Shown: positions 8,263 through 19,510, counted from the stretch's first letter. The stretch: DNA of 32,665 nucleotides from Acidobacteria bacterium Ga0077522 (GCA_001464065.1 LNDN01000156.1:1-32665); one strand, 5' to 3'. Program-made: numbers and translations. The notes: generated by a model from the sequence alone, not told the origin.

Positions 8263-9558
8263 CTAGACGTGCCGGATCTCGGCGAGATCGCGGCGCAATT
8301 CGGCGCGGAAGTCCGGGTGCGCGATGCTGATGAGCATCTCGCCGCGCTCGCGGATCGAGGCGCCATGCAGGTTCACCGCCCCGAACTCGGTCACGATCCA
8401 GTGCACGTGCCCGCGCGTGGTGACGACACCGGCGCCGGGCTTGAGCGTCGGCACGATGCGCGACAGCGTGCCCCGCGCGGCCGTCGACGGCAGCGCGATG
8501 ATCGGCTTGCCGCCGGGCGACAGGGCGGCGCCGCGGATGAAGTCCATCTGCCCGCCGATGCCCGAGAAGATGCGGTAGCCGATGGAGTCGGCGCAGACCT
8601 GGCCGGAGAGATCGATCTCGAGCGCCGAGTTGATCGCCACGACGCGCGGGTTGCGGCGAATGGTCGACGTGTCGTTGGTGCGATCGCACGGGTGGAACTC
8701 GACCTGCGGGTTGTCGTCCACGAAGTCGAACAGCCGTCGCGTGCCGTTGACGAAGGACGTCACCGTGCGGTTGGGATGCACCACCTTGTGTCGGTTGGTG
8801 ATCACGCCGTTCAACTGCAGGTCGATCAGGCCGTCGGAGAACATCTCGGTGTGGACGCCGAGTTCCAGCTTGTTGCCCAGGCGACGCAGGACGGCGTCGG
8901 GGATGCCGCCGATGCCCATCTGCAGCGTCGAGCCGTCCTCGACCAGGTCGGCGATCAGCTCGCCGATGGCGCCCTCGATCTCGGTCTCCGGCGCCGGCGT
9001 GTGCTCGTGCAGCGCGCGGTCGTTGGCGATGAAGGCATCGAGGCGGCTGGCCGGCACCACCACGTTGCCGCGCGTGCGCGGCATCTGCGTGTTGACCTCG
9101 GCGATCACCAGCGTGGCCGTGTCGGCGGCGGCCCGCGCCGCATCCACCGACGTGCCGAGCGTGCAGAAGCCATGGCGATCCGGCACCGACAGGCTGAGCA
9201 GGGCCGCATCGAGCTTCACCTGCCCGGAGAGGAACAGGCCCGGGATGTCGGAGAGGAAGATCGGGACGAAGTCGGCACGCCCCTCGGCGATGGCGCCGCG
9301 CAGCGGGGCGCCCGTGAACAGCGACACGGAGCGGAAGCGTCCGTCGTGTTCCGGGTCGGCGAAGGGCGCCGGCCCGGCGGTGTGGAGGTGGTAGACGGTG
9401 ACGCCGGTCAGGTCGGTGCGGCGGGCGAGAGCCTCGAGCAGCGTGGTCGGCGTCGCCGCCGCGCCGTGGACGAAGACCTTCGCGCCGCTGCGGATGCCCG
9501 CGACGGCTTCGTCGGGCGACACCGCGCGGGATGTCCAGTCGGAATTCATGACGGACAT
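8263..9558 (-). CDS. Acetyl-CoA hydrolase/transferase family protein (4-hydroxybutyrate CoA-transferase-like)
   Basis: A protein of 431 residues from ATG 9558; a second in-frame ATG at 9549 would give 428, and neither has a clear ribosome binding site. The sequence is typical of the Cat2/AbfT branch of CoA-transferases: AEVNTQMPRT near residue 155-165 (the EVN glutamate is the residue that forms the glutamyl-CoA thioester), MGIGGIPDAVLRRL, HTEMFSDGLIDL and a C-terminal IVTEFGAVNLHG. It moves CoA between acyl donors such as acetyl-CoA and a carboxylate; the acceptor cannot be told from sequence. It is the first gene of the unit with the M19 and SGNH genes and is divergent from the M20 gene by 60 nt. 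Confidence 0.88.
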   Translation of the reverse strand: MSVMNSDWTSRAVSPDEAVAGIRSGAKVFVHGAAATPTTLLEALARRTDLTGVTVYHLHTAGPAPFADPEHDGRFRSVSLFTGAPLRGAIAEGRADFVPIFLSDIPGLFLSGQVKLDAALLSLSVPDRHGFCTLGTSVDAARAAADTATLVIAEVNTQMPRTRGNVVVPASRLDAFIANDRALHEHTPAPETEIEGAIGELIADLVEDGSTLQMGIGGIPDAVLRRLGNKLELGVHTEMFSDGLIDLQLNGVITNRHKVVHPNRTVTSFVNGTRRLFDFVDDNPQVEFHPCDRTNDTSTIRRNPRVVAINSALEIDLSGQVCADSIGYRIFSGIGGQMDFIRGAALSPGGKPIIALPSTAARGTLSRIVPTLKPGAGVVTTRGHVHWIVTEFGAVNLHGASIRERGEMLISIAHPDFRAELRRDLAEIRHV

Positions 9559-9603
9559 TTTGGATCGGATCGGGTGGCGGCGGCGGGATCGGGCCCGCTT
9601 CCT

Positions 9604-9612
9604 TGCTACGAT
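9604..9612 (+). promoter_or_regulatory. Extended -10 element, leaderless promoter of the M20 gene
   Basis: TG-C-TACGAT is an extended -10 sequence whose last base is six nt before the ATG at 9619. A start point 6-7 nt downstream would fall on the start codon. No -35 is evident, which suits an extended -10 promoter. Confidence 0.45.
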
Positions 9613-9618
9613 GCGCCG

Positions 9619-10908
9619 ATGCGCCCCTTCGTGCTCCTTCTGACCGGTCTCCTGGCCCTGCCGGCCGTGGCTGACGCCCAGGACATCGCCCTGCCGCCGG
9701 CGGTCCGCCAGCGCCTCGCCGCGCAGGCGACCTCGCTTGCCCCGCGTCTGGTCGAGACCCGCCGCGACATCCACCGGCATCCCGAACTCGGGTTCCGCGA
9801 GACACGCACGGCGGCGCTGATTGCCGAGCGTCTGCGCTCGCTGGGCTTCGACGAGGTGCGGGAGCGCGTCGGGGTCACCGGCGTGGTCGCGGTCCTGAAG
9901 GGCGGACGGCCCGGGAAGGTGGTCGCCATCCGTGCCGACATGGATGCCCTGCCGATTCCCGAGCTGATCGACGTGCCGTACAAGTCGACCGTCCCCAACG
10001 TCAAGCACGCCTGCGGGCACGACGGGCACGTGTCGATTGGCCTCGGCGTCGCCGAGGTCCTCGCGTCCATGCGCGCCGAGATTCCCGGCACCGTCGTCTT
10101 CCTGTTCCAGCCGGCCGAAGAAGGCGACCCCGACGGCGGGCTCTCCGGCGCCCAGCGCATGCTCGACGCCGGCGTCTTCGCCGGCCCGGTGCCGACGGCC
10201 GTCTTCGGCCTCCACGTGCTGCCGACCCTGCAGGTGGGCACACTCGGCGTCAACGTCGGGGCAGCGATGGCCAGCAGCAACCGCTTCACCATCACCATCA
10301 CCGGCAAGAAGACCCACGCCGCCTACCCGCACACCGGCATCGACCCGGTGCCCGTGGCCGCGCAGGTGGTCTCGGTCCTGCAGACGATCCCGAGCCGCAT
10401 GAACAACGCCGCCGAGCCGATCGTGGTCTCGGTCGGCACCATCAACGGCGGCAACCGCTTCAACATCATCGCCGACAGCGTCACGCTGACCGGCACCGTG
10501 CGCACGCTCAGCAAGGACGGCCCGGCGCGCGTCCGCGCCTGGATGGAGCGTGCCGTCAAGGGCGTCACCGACGCGTCAGGCGCCACCTACACGTTCGACT
10601 GGCCCACGTCCGGCAATCCGGTGACCTTCAACGAGGAGACGCTGGCCGCCGCCAGCCTGCCCGTGCTCGCCGATGTCGTCGGGGGGCGCGCCAACATCCT
10701 GTCGCCACCGCCGCAGATGGGGGCCGAGGACTTCGCGCTCTACCAGCAGAAGATGCCCGGGCTGTTCTTCTTCCTCGGCGTCGGCAACACCGCCCGCAAC
10801 ATCACGGCGATGATCCACACCGAGTACTTCGACATGGACGAGGCCGCCCTGCCCATCGGCGTGCGCGCGCTGTCGAGCGTCGCCCTCGACTACCTGTATC
10901 GGAAATGA
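9619..10908 (+). CDS. Secreted M20 amidohydrolase (M20D, hippurate hydrolase-like)
   Basis: A 429-residue protein with a signal peptide (MRPFVLLLTGLLALPAVADA). M20D signatures appear in order: RRDIHRHPELGFRE, IRADMDALP, the metal-binding ACGHDGH, FQPAEEGD with the catalytic and ligand Glu pair, GLHVLP, the dimerisation domain with THAAYPHTGIDPV, and a final QMGAEDFALY. Family members hydrolyse N-acyl or amide bonds of amino acids, using one or two metal ions. Export suggests scavenging of acylated amino acids or small amides in the periplasm, in line with the dipeptidase on the opposite strand. The ATG at 9611 is out of frame and is not the start. Confidence 0.92.
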   Translation: MRPFVLLLTGLLALPAVADAQDIALPPAVRQRLAAQATSLAPRLVETRRDIHRHPELGFRETRTAALIAERLRSLGFDEVRERVGVTGVVAVLKGGRPGKVVAIRADMDALPIPELIDVPYKSTVPNVKHACGHDGHVSIGLGVAEVLASMRAEIPGTVVFLFQPAEEGDPDGGLSGAQRMLDAGVFAGPVPTAVFGLHVLPTLQVGTLGVNVGAAMASSNRFTITITGKKTHAAYPHTGIDPVPVAAQVVSVLQTIPSRMNNAAEPIVVSVGTINGGNRFNIIADSVTLTGTVRTLSKDGPARVRAWMERAVKGVTDASGATYTFDWPTSGNPVTFNEETLAAASLPVLADVVGGRANILSPPPQMGAEDFALYQQKMPGLFFFLGVGNTARNITAMIHTEYFDMDEAALPIGVRALSSVALDYLYRK

Positions 10909-10919
10909 GGAGAGGTCGC

Positions 10920-10941
10920 CCGCGGATCTGAAGATCCGCGG
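10920..10941. repeat. Perfect hairpin between convergent genes
   Basis: Ten paired bases (CCGCGGATCT/AGATCCGCGG) around a two-base centre, followed by CTAC. It sits between the M20 stop codon and the stop codon of the small Feo gene, so it may act as a bidirectional terminator, although there is no T-run. It resembles the other intergenic hairpins at 13562, 19511 and 19561. Confidence 0.55.
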
Positions 10942-11151
10942 CTACTTGGGCGCGTGTTTCTTCGCGGCGGCGGAACCGGCCGCGCAGTGACTGCAGCCGG
11001 CCGCGCCCGTGCCGTGCGGGATGCCCGTCGTGTCCGGCCGTCGCTCGAAGACCCCGAACACACGGCGCGCCACGACCCCGGCGGCAAGCAGCGCCACGAT
11101 GAAGACGGTGAGGTGCTGCCACACCTGGTCGAATCCGAAGGCCTGAATCAC
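10942..11151 (-). CDS. FeoB-associated small membrane protein with CxxC
   Basis: A 69-residue protein starting at GTG 11151, which overlaps the feoB stop as GTGA. A GGAGGG ribosome binding site lies inside the feoB end, five nt upstream. One membrane helix (about residues 14-28, LTVFIVALLAAGVVA) is followed by a cytoplasm-type tail with CSHC and a lysine-rich end. Small Cys-containing membrane proteins after feoB are known in many bacteria as FeoB-associated Cys-rich proteins, and some occupy the place of FeoC. Only two cysteines are present here. A role in assembling or gating the ferrous iron channel is inferred from position. Confidence 0.75.
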   Translation of the reverse strand: MIQAFGFDQVWQHLTVFIVALLAAGVVARRVFGVFERRPDTTGIPHGTGAAGCSHCAAGSAAAKKHAPK

Positions 11152-13163
11152 TGGATCCCTCCGGCGCGCAGCGCCTGATAGACGACCAGCGCCGCCACGT
11201 ACGCCAGCACCGACATGTACGCGAACTGCAGGAAGGCGTAGCGCCCGGACCCGGTCTCGCGCCGCGTCACCGTCAGCGTCGGCAGGCACTGCATCGCGAG
11301 CACGAAGAACACCAGCGCACTGGCCGAGGTCGCCGCCGTGAACAAGGGGGTGCCATCGTCACGGGTCGCGCTGCGGATGCGCTCGATCACGCCGACGTCC
11401 ACCTCGGCGTCGCCCGACCCTCCCACCAGCACCGACATCGTCGAGACGAAGACCTCGCGCGCGAGGAAGCTCGTGAGGATGCCCACGGTGAGCTGGGCAT
11501 CGAAGCCGAGCGGGGCGAACACCGGCTGCGCGAGGCGGCCCAGCTGACCGGCGAACGACCCGCGCTGCGAGGCCTTCACCTCGAGCGCCTCGGCCTCGGC
11601 CAGCCACACGTCGCGCTGCGCATCACTCATCGTGGCGCTGCTCGCCTGGGCGCGCAGGGCCACGGCGCGTTCCGGCGGCGGCACCTGCGGATACGCGCTC
11701 AGCCACCACATCACGATGCAGATCGCCATGATGACCGTGCCGGCGGTCTGCAGGAACGCCAGGCCCTGATCCTTGGCCGTGAACACCGCGTTGCGCAGCG
11801 AGGGCCACTTGTACGTCGGCAGTTCCAGCACCATCGGGCGCGCCTCGCCGCGCAGCCAGGTCCGCCCGATCAGCGTCGCCGTGCCCAGCGCGGCCAGCGC
11901 CCCGAGCAGGTAGCACGCGGCAAAGCACGCCGCCGCGTACAGCGGCTGGCGCGGAAACAGCAGGCTCGTCAGCAGGACGTAGACCGGCAGGCGCGCCGAG
12001 CAGCTCATGAGCGGCGCCACCAGAATCGTGGCCAGACGATCCCGGCGGTCGGGAATCAGTCGGGTCGACATGATCCCCGGCAGCGCGCAGGCCGACGAGG
12101 TCAGCAGCGGCACGAAGGCGTGCCCGGGCAGACCGAAGCGGCGCAGCACGCGGTCCATCACGAAGGCCGCGCGCGCGAGATAGCCCGTGTCTTCGAGCAG
12201 GCTGATCAGGAAGAAGAGCAGGCAGATCTGCGGCAGGAACACGACCGTGCCGGCCACGCCGCCGATGATGCCCTGCGACACGAGATCCCGCACCGGGCCT
12301 TCGGGCAGCACCTGCGCGGCAAAGTCGCCGAGCCGCGCGAACGTCGCCTCGATCAGGTCCATCGGGATGGTCGCGAGCGCGAACAGGGTGTAGAACAGGC
12401 CACCCATCACCAGCAGGAAGACCACCAGGCCGAGGGCGGGGTGCGTGAACACGCCATCGAGCCGCTCGGTGAACGGATCGCGCGCATGCGGGGCCGACGG
12501 GCGCCCCGCGCTGTACGCCATCACGTCATCAGCCCAGTTGGTGAGCACCTCGATGGAGGCGCCCTCGCCGGGAATGCCCACCGCCGGCGCTTGCGCGGGC
12601 GGCGTCCGGCCGAGCGAGCGGGCCAACGCCGATCGCACCTCGTCCACTCCGTCACCGCGGCGCGCAATCATCGGCACCACGGGACAGCCGAGTCGCTCCG
12701 ACAGCTTCTGCCCGTCGATCGTCAGCCCGCGTCCCTGCGCGAGGTCGATCATGTTGAGGGCGACGACGACGGGGAGGTCGTAGGCGAGGAGCTCGCCGAC
12801 CAGGACCAGGTTCCGGGTGAGGTTGCAGGCGTCGATCACCACCAGCACGGCATCCGGCTGCCGGTAGAGACCGGCCCCGCTCAGCACGTCGCGGGCGATG
12901 CGCGTCTCGGGCACGTCCAGGCCGAGCTCGTAGAGCCCCGGCAGGTCGATGATCTCGGCGATCCAGTCGCCAGGCAGCGCGGCGCGGCCGACGCGGGAGG
13001 CCGTGGTGGTGCCCGGGAAGTTGGAGGTCTTGGCTCTGGCGCCGCAGAGGCGGTTGAAGAGCGTGGTCTTGCCGGTGTTCGGGTTGCCGATCAGGGCCAC
13101 CCGCGCCGCATCACGCACGGTCGAGGACGCAGCGCCGGTCGTCTGCGGTGCGGCGACCGCCAT
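11148..13163 (-). CDS. feoB: Ferrous iron transport protein B
   Basis: A 671-residue FeoB. The N-terminal G domain shows G1 GNPNTGKT, G3 DLPG and G4 NMID, so it should bind and hydrolyse GTP. A guanine-dissociation-inhibitor-like helical region follows, then the membrane part with the Gate motifs (CALPGIMSTRLI, APLMSCSARLPVYVLL, with the channel cysteines CS and C) and further helices to the C-terminus. It imports Fe(II) across the inner membrane. The ATG at 13163 is the base next to the feoA stop codon, with no intergenic base, and the 3' end overlaps the small Cys protein, so the three are translated as a coupled unit. Confidence 0.96.
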   Translation of the reverse strand: MAVAAPQTTGAASSTVRDAARVALIGNPNTGKTTLFNRLCGARAKTSNFPGTTTASRVGRAALPGDWIAEIIDLPGLYELGLDVPETRIARDVLSGAGLYRQPDAVLVVIDACNLTRNLVLVGELLAYDLPVVVALNMIDLAQGRGLTIDGQKLSERLGCPVVPMIARRGDGVDEVRSALARSLGRTPPAQAPAVGIPGEGASIEVLTNWADDVMAYSAGRPSAPHARDPFTERLDGVFTHPALGLVVFLLVMGGLFYTLFALATIPMDLIEATFARLGDFAAQVLPEGPVRDLVSQGIIGGVAGTVVFLPQICLLFFLISLLEDTGYLARAAFVMDRVLRRFGLPGHAFVPLLTSSACALPGIMSTRLIPDRRDRLATILVAPLMSCSARLPVYVLLTSLLFPRQPLYAAACFAACYLLGALAALGTATLIGRTWLRGEARPMVLELPTYKWPSLRNAVFTAKDQGLAFLQTAGTVIMAICIVMWWLSAYPQVPPPERAVALRAQASSATMSDAQRDVWLAEAEALEVKASQRGSFAGQLGRLAQPVFAPLGFDAQLTVGILTSFLAREVFVSTMSVLVGGSGDAEVDVGVIERIRSATRDDGTPLFTAATSASALVFFVLAMQCLPTLTVTRRETGSGRYAFLQFAYMSVLAYVAALVVYQALRAGGIQ

Positions 13164-13481
13164 CTAGCCCTCTTGTGTGTCGGGGACGACGAGGATGCCG
13201 TCGGCGACCTTGCCGGACAGCCCGATGCGCGTGGAGCGCACCTGCACGATGCAGGGCTCACCCGCCTTGCACAGCGTGAGCTGGCACTCGCGCGTCAGCC
13301 CGAGCGCCCGCAGCAGGTCGCAGGACTCGGGGTCCAGCGCCGTCCCGCGGAAGCGCACGACCGACCCGGCCCGCAGGGAACTCAGCGGAATGGGATCAGG
13401 GTCGGCGGGCGTGGTCGCACGCGCGGGCGCGGCGGTCGCGGGTGGCTCGATCATGGGGAGGTCCACGTCCCGCCGGCCCAT
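13164..13481 (-). CDS. feoA: FeoA domain protein
   Basis: A 105-residue protein in which about residues 30-102 form an SH3-like FeoA domain (PLSSLRAGSVVRFRG, LLRALGLTRECQLTL, STRIGLSGKVADGILV). FeoA is a small cytoplasmic partner of FeoB needed for ferrous iron uptake. The first about 28 residues are Ala/Pro/Thr-rich and probably disordered; an internal ATG at 13454 would shorten the protein by nine residues. It carries a CKAGEPC pair of cysteines. It is the first gene of the operon, and the palindrome at 13506-13520 lies 24 nt upstream of its start. Confidence 0.9.
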   Translation of the reverse strand: MGRRDVDLPMIEPPATAAPARATTPADPDPIPLSSLRAGSVVRFRGTALDPESCDLLRALGLTRECQLTLCKAGEPCIVQVRSTRIGLSGKVADGILVVPDTQEG

Positions 13482-13505
13482 CGACTGATGGCGACCGTAC
13501 GGGTC

Positions 13506-13520
13506 CGATTTCCGAAATCG
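13506..13520. promoter_or_regulatory. 7-1-7 palindrome upstream of feoA, candidate iron-regulator operator
   Basis: CGATTTC-C-GAAATCG is a perfect inverted repeat with a single central base, the same geometry as the 7-1-7 Fur site although the bases differ from the Escherichia coli consensus. It lies just upstream of a TACGGT that could be the -10 of feoA on the minus strand. Its position suits an iron-responsive repressor of the Fur family. Confidence 0.4.
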
Positions 13521-13561
13521 ATCCTAGCACGGAACTGAGACTCGCTCTCAAGACGCCTCAC

Positions 13562-13582
13562 GGCCGGCTCGGAGAGCCGGCC
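13562..13582. repeat. Intergenic hairpin (GGCCGGCTC-GGA-GAGCCGGCC)
   Basis: A perfect 9-bp stem with a three-base loop, followed by CTACC. It stands between the divergent feoA and OsmC genes, so it is not simply a terminator. It shares stem-loop geometry and the apex CTC-NNN-GAG with the elements at 19511 and 19561. Confidence 0.5.
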
Positions 13583-13609
13583 CTACCTGTTTCAGAGCGT
13601 CAGGGCCGT

Positions 13610-13615
13610 TAGAAT
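13610..13615 (+). promoter_or_regulatory. -10 element, leaderless promoter of the OsmC gene
   Basis: TAGAAT ends six nt before the ATG at 13622. There is no ribosome binding site in between. Confidence 0.4.
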
Positions 13616-13621
13616 TCCCGC

Positions 13622-14035
13622 ATGGCCAAGCCTCCCGTCGAAGTCTCCCTGCAGTGGACCCGCGACCTCGTCTTCGACACGGAGGTCGCGGCCGGCCCCG
13701 GACCCGTCCTCGATGGCGACGCCGTCGCCGGTGCGTCGCCCGTCCAGGCCATCGCGCTCGCCCTCGGGGCCTGCATGGGCGTCGATCTCGTGATGATCCT
13801 GAAGAAGGGGCGGCACGACCTGCAGGGCCTGAAGGTCAAGGTCGTCGGGACCCGTGCCGATGGGCCGCCGGCGTACTACACGGGCTACGCCATCCACTAC
13901 GACGTGACCGGCCCGATCCCGGACGCCGCGATCCAGCGCGCCATCGACCTGTCGCGCGACACGTACTGTTCCGTCTGGCACAGCCTGCGCACCGAGACGC
14001 CCCTCGAAGTCACCTTCACCCGGCTCGATGGCTGA
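13622..14035 (+). CDS. OsmC family protein
   Basis: A 137-residue OsmC/Ohr-fold protein. The two redox cysteines of the family are present: LGACMGVDLVMILKKGR (about residue 51) and TYCSVWHSLR (about residue 117), with the basic residue pattern around the first helix. OsmC proteins reduce organic or inorganic peroxides as homodimers, and related YhfA-type proteins have unproven roles. With a MILKKGR helix and a length near 137 it fits the YhfA/OsmC branch better than Ohr. Its position beside feo and a downstream dps gene is consistent with oxidative and iron stress. Its last eight bases overlap the next gene. Confidence 0.88.
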   Translation: MAKPPVEVSLQWTRDLVFDTEVAAGPGPVLDGDAVAGASPVQAIALALGACMGVDLVMILKKGRHDLQGLKVKVVGTRADGPPAYYTGYAIHYDVTGPIPDAAIQRAIDLSRDTYCSVWHSLRTETPLEVTFTRLDG

Positions 14036-15126
14036 GGTGCTGCCGCCGCCGCCGGTCGTGCGACGCGCGCGCGCCGGCTACATCGACTGGATGCGCGGTC
14101 TCGCGGTCCTCATCATGGTCCTCGCGCACGTCGTCGACGCCTGGACCGTGATGGGACCGACCCGACAGACGCGGCCGTACTTCTGGTTCATGGTGCTGGC
14201 GGGGATGGGCGCACCGCTGTTCCTGTGGCTTGCCGGTCTGGCGGTGCCGCTCGCGGCCCATGCGCGCATGCGCCGGGGGGCCTCGCTGGCCGAGGCCAGC
14301 TGGTCACTGCAGAAGCGCGGCTGGCAGATCTTCGGTCTCGCCCTGCTGTTCCGGCTGCAGGCGTACGTCTTCAGCGCCGGCGCCACGATCTACGGGATGC
14401 TCAAGGTGGACATCCTGAACATCATGGGGCTCTCGCTGGTGGCCGCCGGCTGGCTGTGGGGGCGGGGACGGACGCCGCGGACGCGTCTGCTCCTGTCGCT
14501 CGGCGTCACCGTGGCCATCCTGGTCCTCACGCCCCTGCTGCGGGTCTGGTCCTGGCCGGCGGTACCTGCGTCCGGCGCCGGCGCGAAGCACCTTCACGCT
14601 ATTTCCCTGGAGCGCGTTCGTCTTCGCCGGCCTGGGGCTCGGCGAAGGGCTGGCGATCACCGCCGCCGATCGACAGCGCTGGTTCCACGCGGCCTGCCTC
14701 ATCGGCGGCGTCAGCCTCTCCGTGGCCGCGTACCAGTTGTCGTTCGTGCCCACCCTGTTGCCGGGTTCCAACTTCTGGACGACGTCGCCGGCCTTCTTCT
14801 CCGTGCGTCTCGGGGTGCTGGTCGCGGCGTTCGGGCTGCTGTACTTCCTGCTCCACCCCGACAGCGTGTGGGCGCGACTCACGTGGCCTCGACACTGGAG
14901 CCCGATGGAACTGCTCGGGCGCACGTCGCTCTTCCTGTACTGGGTCCACGTCGAGCTCGCCTACGGCCTGCCCTCGCGTCCCCTGCACAAGGCCCTGTCG
15001 TTCAACGGCGCGCTGGTCGCGTTCGCGGTGTTCATGACCGGCATGGTGGCCCTTGCCATGGTCAAGTCGAAGTACTGGGATCACGAAACGCCATGGCACA
15101 GGTCCAGCCGACCTGACGCAGAATAG
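14028..15126 (+). pseudogene. Frameshifted multipass acyltransferase (DUF1624 / HGSNAT-like)
   Basis: The 5' part, from ATG 14028, reads as a membrane protein with the opening YIDWMRGLAVLIMVLAHVVDAW, the pattern of heparan-alpha-glucosaminide acetyltransferase-like and acyltransferase-3-like families. Good family sequence in this frame ends near 14560 (LRVWSWPA). From about 14563 the protein-like sequence continues in the next frame (YLRPAPARSTFTLFPWSAFVFAG ... FLYWVHVELAYG) to a stop at 15126. The span is 1099 nt (3n+1), so one frame break is needed, at about residue 177; several codons of a loop may also be missing. The first frame stays open to 15116 but only as shadow sequence. The function is probably transfer of an acyl group to a surface sugar. 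The ATG overlaps the OsmC end by eight nt. Confidence 0.75.
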
Positions 15127-15150
15127 GCCGTCCATCACCGGAGAACGTCC

Positions 15151-16170
15151 ATGCGTACCCTGCTGCCGCTGTGCGGCGTCGTGCTCACCGCCACGGTTGT
15201 GTCGGCCCAGCCGACGCTCGACATCCATCACATCGACGTCGAGGGGGGCGCGGCCACCCTCATCGTCACGCCGGCTCGCGAGTCGGTGCTCGTGGATGCC
15301 GGCTGGCCTGGCAACGGCGGACGTGACGTCGGCCGCATCGAGGCGGCGATGAAGGCCGCGGGCATCAGCCGCATCGACCACCTGATCGTCACGCACTACC
15401 ACACCGATCACGCCGGCGGTGTGCCGGCGCTCGTCGCCCGGGTGCCGGTCGGGGCGTTCTACGACCACGGGCTGATGGAGGCGCCGCACGCGCCCGACTT
15501 CGCCGCGAACTATCAGGCGTACATGGCGGCGGTGCCGCAGCGCCGCACGCTCGCGCCCGGCGACGTGCTGCAGTTGCGACCTGCGCCTGACGCCACGCCC
15601 ATCACGCTGCGCGTCGTGGCCGGTCACGGCAAGGTGTGGTCGCGAGACTCGGGGCCGCGCAACGCGAAGTGCGACAGCGTTCCGGCCAAGCCGGTGGATG
15701 TGTCGGACAACGCGCGCAGCGTCGGCTTCGTGCTGACCTATGGCGCCTTCGACTTCTTCGATGCCGGCGACCTGACGTGGAACACCGAAGCGCAGCTCGT
15801 GTGCCCCAACGAGCGTCTGTCGGCCGTCGAGGTCTATCAGGTGACGCACCACGGGCTGGACACCAGCAATCACCCGCTGGTGCTCGACGCCCTGGCGCCG
15901 ACGGTGGCCGTGATGAACAACGGCGCGAAGAAGGGGGGATCGGCAGCGACCGTCAAGGCGCTGAAGGCCCTGCCGTCCCTGAAGGCGCTCTACCAGCTGC
16001 ACCGCAACGAGACGACCGGGCCGGACGACAACACGTCGCCCGACCTGATCGCCAACCCGGAGGAAACGCCGGATGCCGGCCATGGCGTGACGGTGCGGGC
16101 CCGCAAGGACGGCACCTTCACGGTCGTCAACCACCGGACGGGGGACACGCGTGCCTTCGCGGCGCGCTGA
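15151..16170 (+). CDS. Secreted metallo-beta-lactamase-fold hydrolase (ComEC/Rec2-like)
   Basis: A 339-residue protein with a short signal peptide (MRTLLPLCGVVLTATVVSA) and GGAG eight nt before the ATG. The metal-binding core is clear: THYHTDHAGG (HxHxDH, about residues 82-91), FFDAGDLTW (Asp ligand) and VTHHGLD (His ligand). The LDIHHIDVEGGAATLIV start is typical of the ComEC C-terminal domain-like hydrolases, here as a stand-alone exported protein. Substrates of this branch are uncertain (phosphodiester or ester bonds). It is the last gene of the plus-strand run that ends 6 nt from the convergent dps gene. Confidence 0.88.
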   Translation: MRTLLPLCGVVLTATVVSAQPTLDIHHIDVEGGAATLIVTPARESVLVDAGWPGNGGRDVGRIEAAMKAAGISRIDHLIVTHYHTDHAGGVPALVARVPVGAFYDHGLMEAPHAPDFAANYQAYMAAVPQRRTLAPGDVLQLRPAPDATPITLRVVAGHGKVWSRDSGPRNAKCDSVPAKPVDVSDNARSVGFVLTYGAFDFFDAGDLTWNTEAQLVCPNERLSAVEVYQVTHHGLDTSNHPLVLDALAPTVAVMNNGAKKGGSAATVKALKALPSLKALYQLHRNETTGPDDNTSPDLIANPEETPDAGHGVTVRARKDGTFTVVNHRTGDTRAFAAR

Positions 16171-16176
16171 GTCCGT

Positions 16177-16680
16177 CTAGCCCCTGTGGGCCTCGACGAA
16201 CCACATGTACTTGTCCACCTCGTGGGCGATGCCGGTGAGCAGGTCGGCGGTGACGGCATCGTCGAGCTCGTCGGCGTCCTCGATGCCCTGACGCAGGGCC
16301 GTGCCGAACTTCGCCAGGGCGGACGACACGCCGTCCACATGGCTCTTCCAGTCCTGCGCCTCGACCGGATACGGCGCCAGCGTGGTGCGCTCGACCACCG
16401 CCTGCGCCGTGCCCACCGCGACGCCACCGAGCATCACGGCGCGCTCGGCGATCTCGTCCTTGAAGGCGGCGGCTGCGGCGGCCACCTTGTCGAAGAGTTC
16501 ATGCAGCCCGATGAAGTTCGGGCCCTTGACGTTCCAGTGCGCCTGCTTGGCCTGCAACTCGAGGTCGATGGCGTCGGCGAGCCGCGCGTTCAGCAGCTCG
16601 ACGGCAGACTGGCGGGTCTCGGTGTCCAGGCCGTGCCTGGTCGGGTTGAGGTGAATCTCGGCAACGCTCTTGTTCGACAT
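16177..16680 (-). CDS. dps: Dps-family DNA-binding ferritin-like protein
   Basis: A 167-residue Dps protein. The ferroxidase site shared across subunits is visible in KQAHWNVKGPNFIGLHELFDKV (His and His, then Asp and a later Glu in FKDEIAER). Dps forms a dodecamer that stores iron, uses hydrogen peroxide as oxidant and protects DNA in stationary phase. The N-terminus (MSNKSVAEIHLNPTRHGLDT) is short and mildly basic. TCTAAT is five nt upstream of the start, a possible -10 of a nearly leaderless transcript. Its place near feoABC and OsmC suggests an iron and peroxide neighbourhood. Confidence 0.94.
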   Translation of the reverse strand: MSNKSVAEIHLNPTRHGLDTETRQSAVELLNARLADAIDLELQAKQAHWNVKGPNFIGLHELFDKVAAAAAAFKDEIAERAVMLGGVAVGTAQAVVERTTLAPYPVEAQDWKSHVDGVSSALAKFGTALRQGIEDADELDDAVTADLLTGIAHEVDKYMWFVEAHRG

Positions 16681-16732
16681 GCCTGATTAGACGCACCTCG
16701 CCGTGCTGCAGGCAACCACAGCCGTCGCGGCC

Positions 16733-19490
<2,758 letters not shown>

Positions 19491-19497
19491 GGCGCCG

Positions 19498-19503
19498 ACT
19501 ATA
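19498..19503 (-). promoter_or_regulatory. -10 element, leaderless promoter of the M14 gene
   Basis: On the minus strand TATAGT ends seven nt before ATG 19490. The spacing matches that of the GGDEF gene. Confidence 0.4.
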
Positions 19504-19510
19504 GCCGCAG

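Noticed and set aside
8224-9618. N-terminal extension of the M20 amidohydrolase frame back to 8224.
   Set aside because: The extension is antisense to the CoA-transferase gene. The signal peptide at 9619 and the -10 element before it mark the true start.
12120-13538. Long plus-strand open frame opposite feoB and feoA.
   Set aside because: It is the antisense of well-supported Feo genes, is rich in Arg, His and Gln as such shadows are in GC-rich DNA, and shows no domain.
14570-15116. Continuation of the first acyltransferase frame to 15116 as a genuine C-terminus.
   Set aside because: After about 14570 this frame gives Arg/Pro/Ala-rich shadow sequence, while the frame ending at 15126 gives clear membrane helices.
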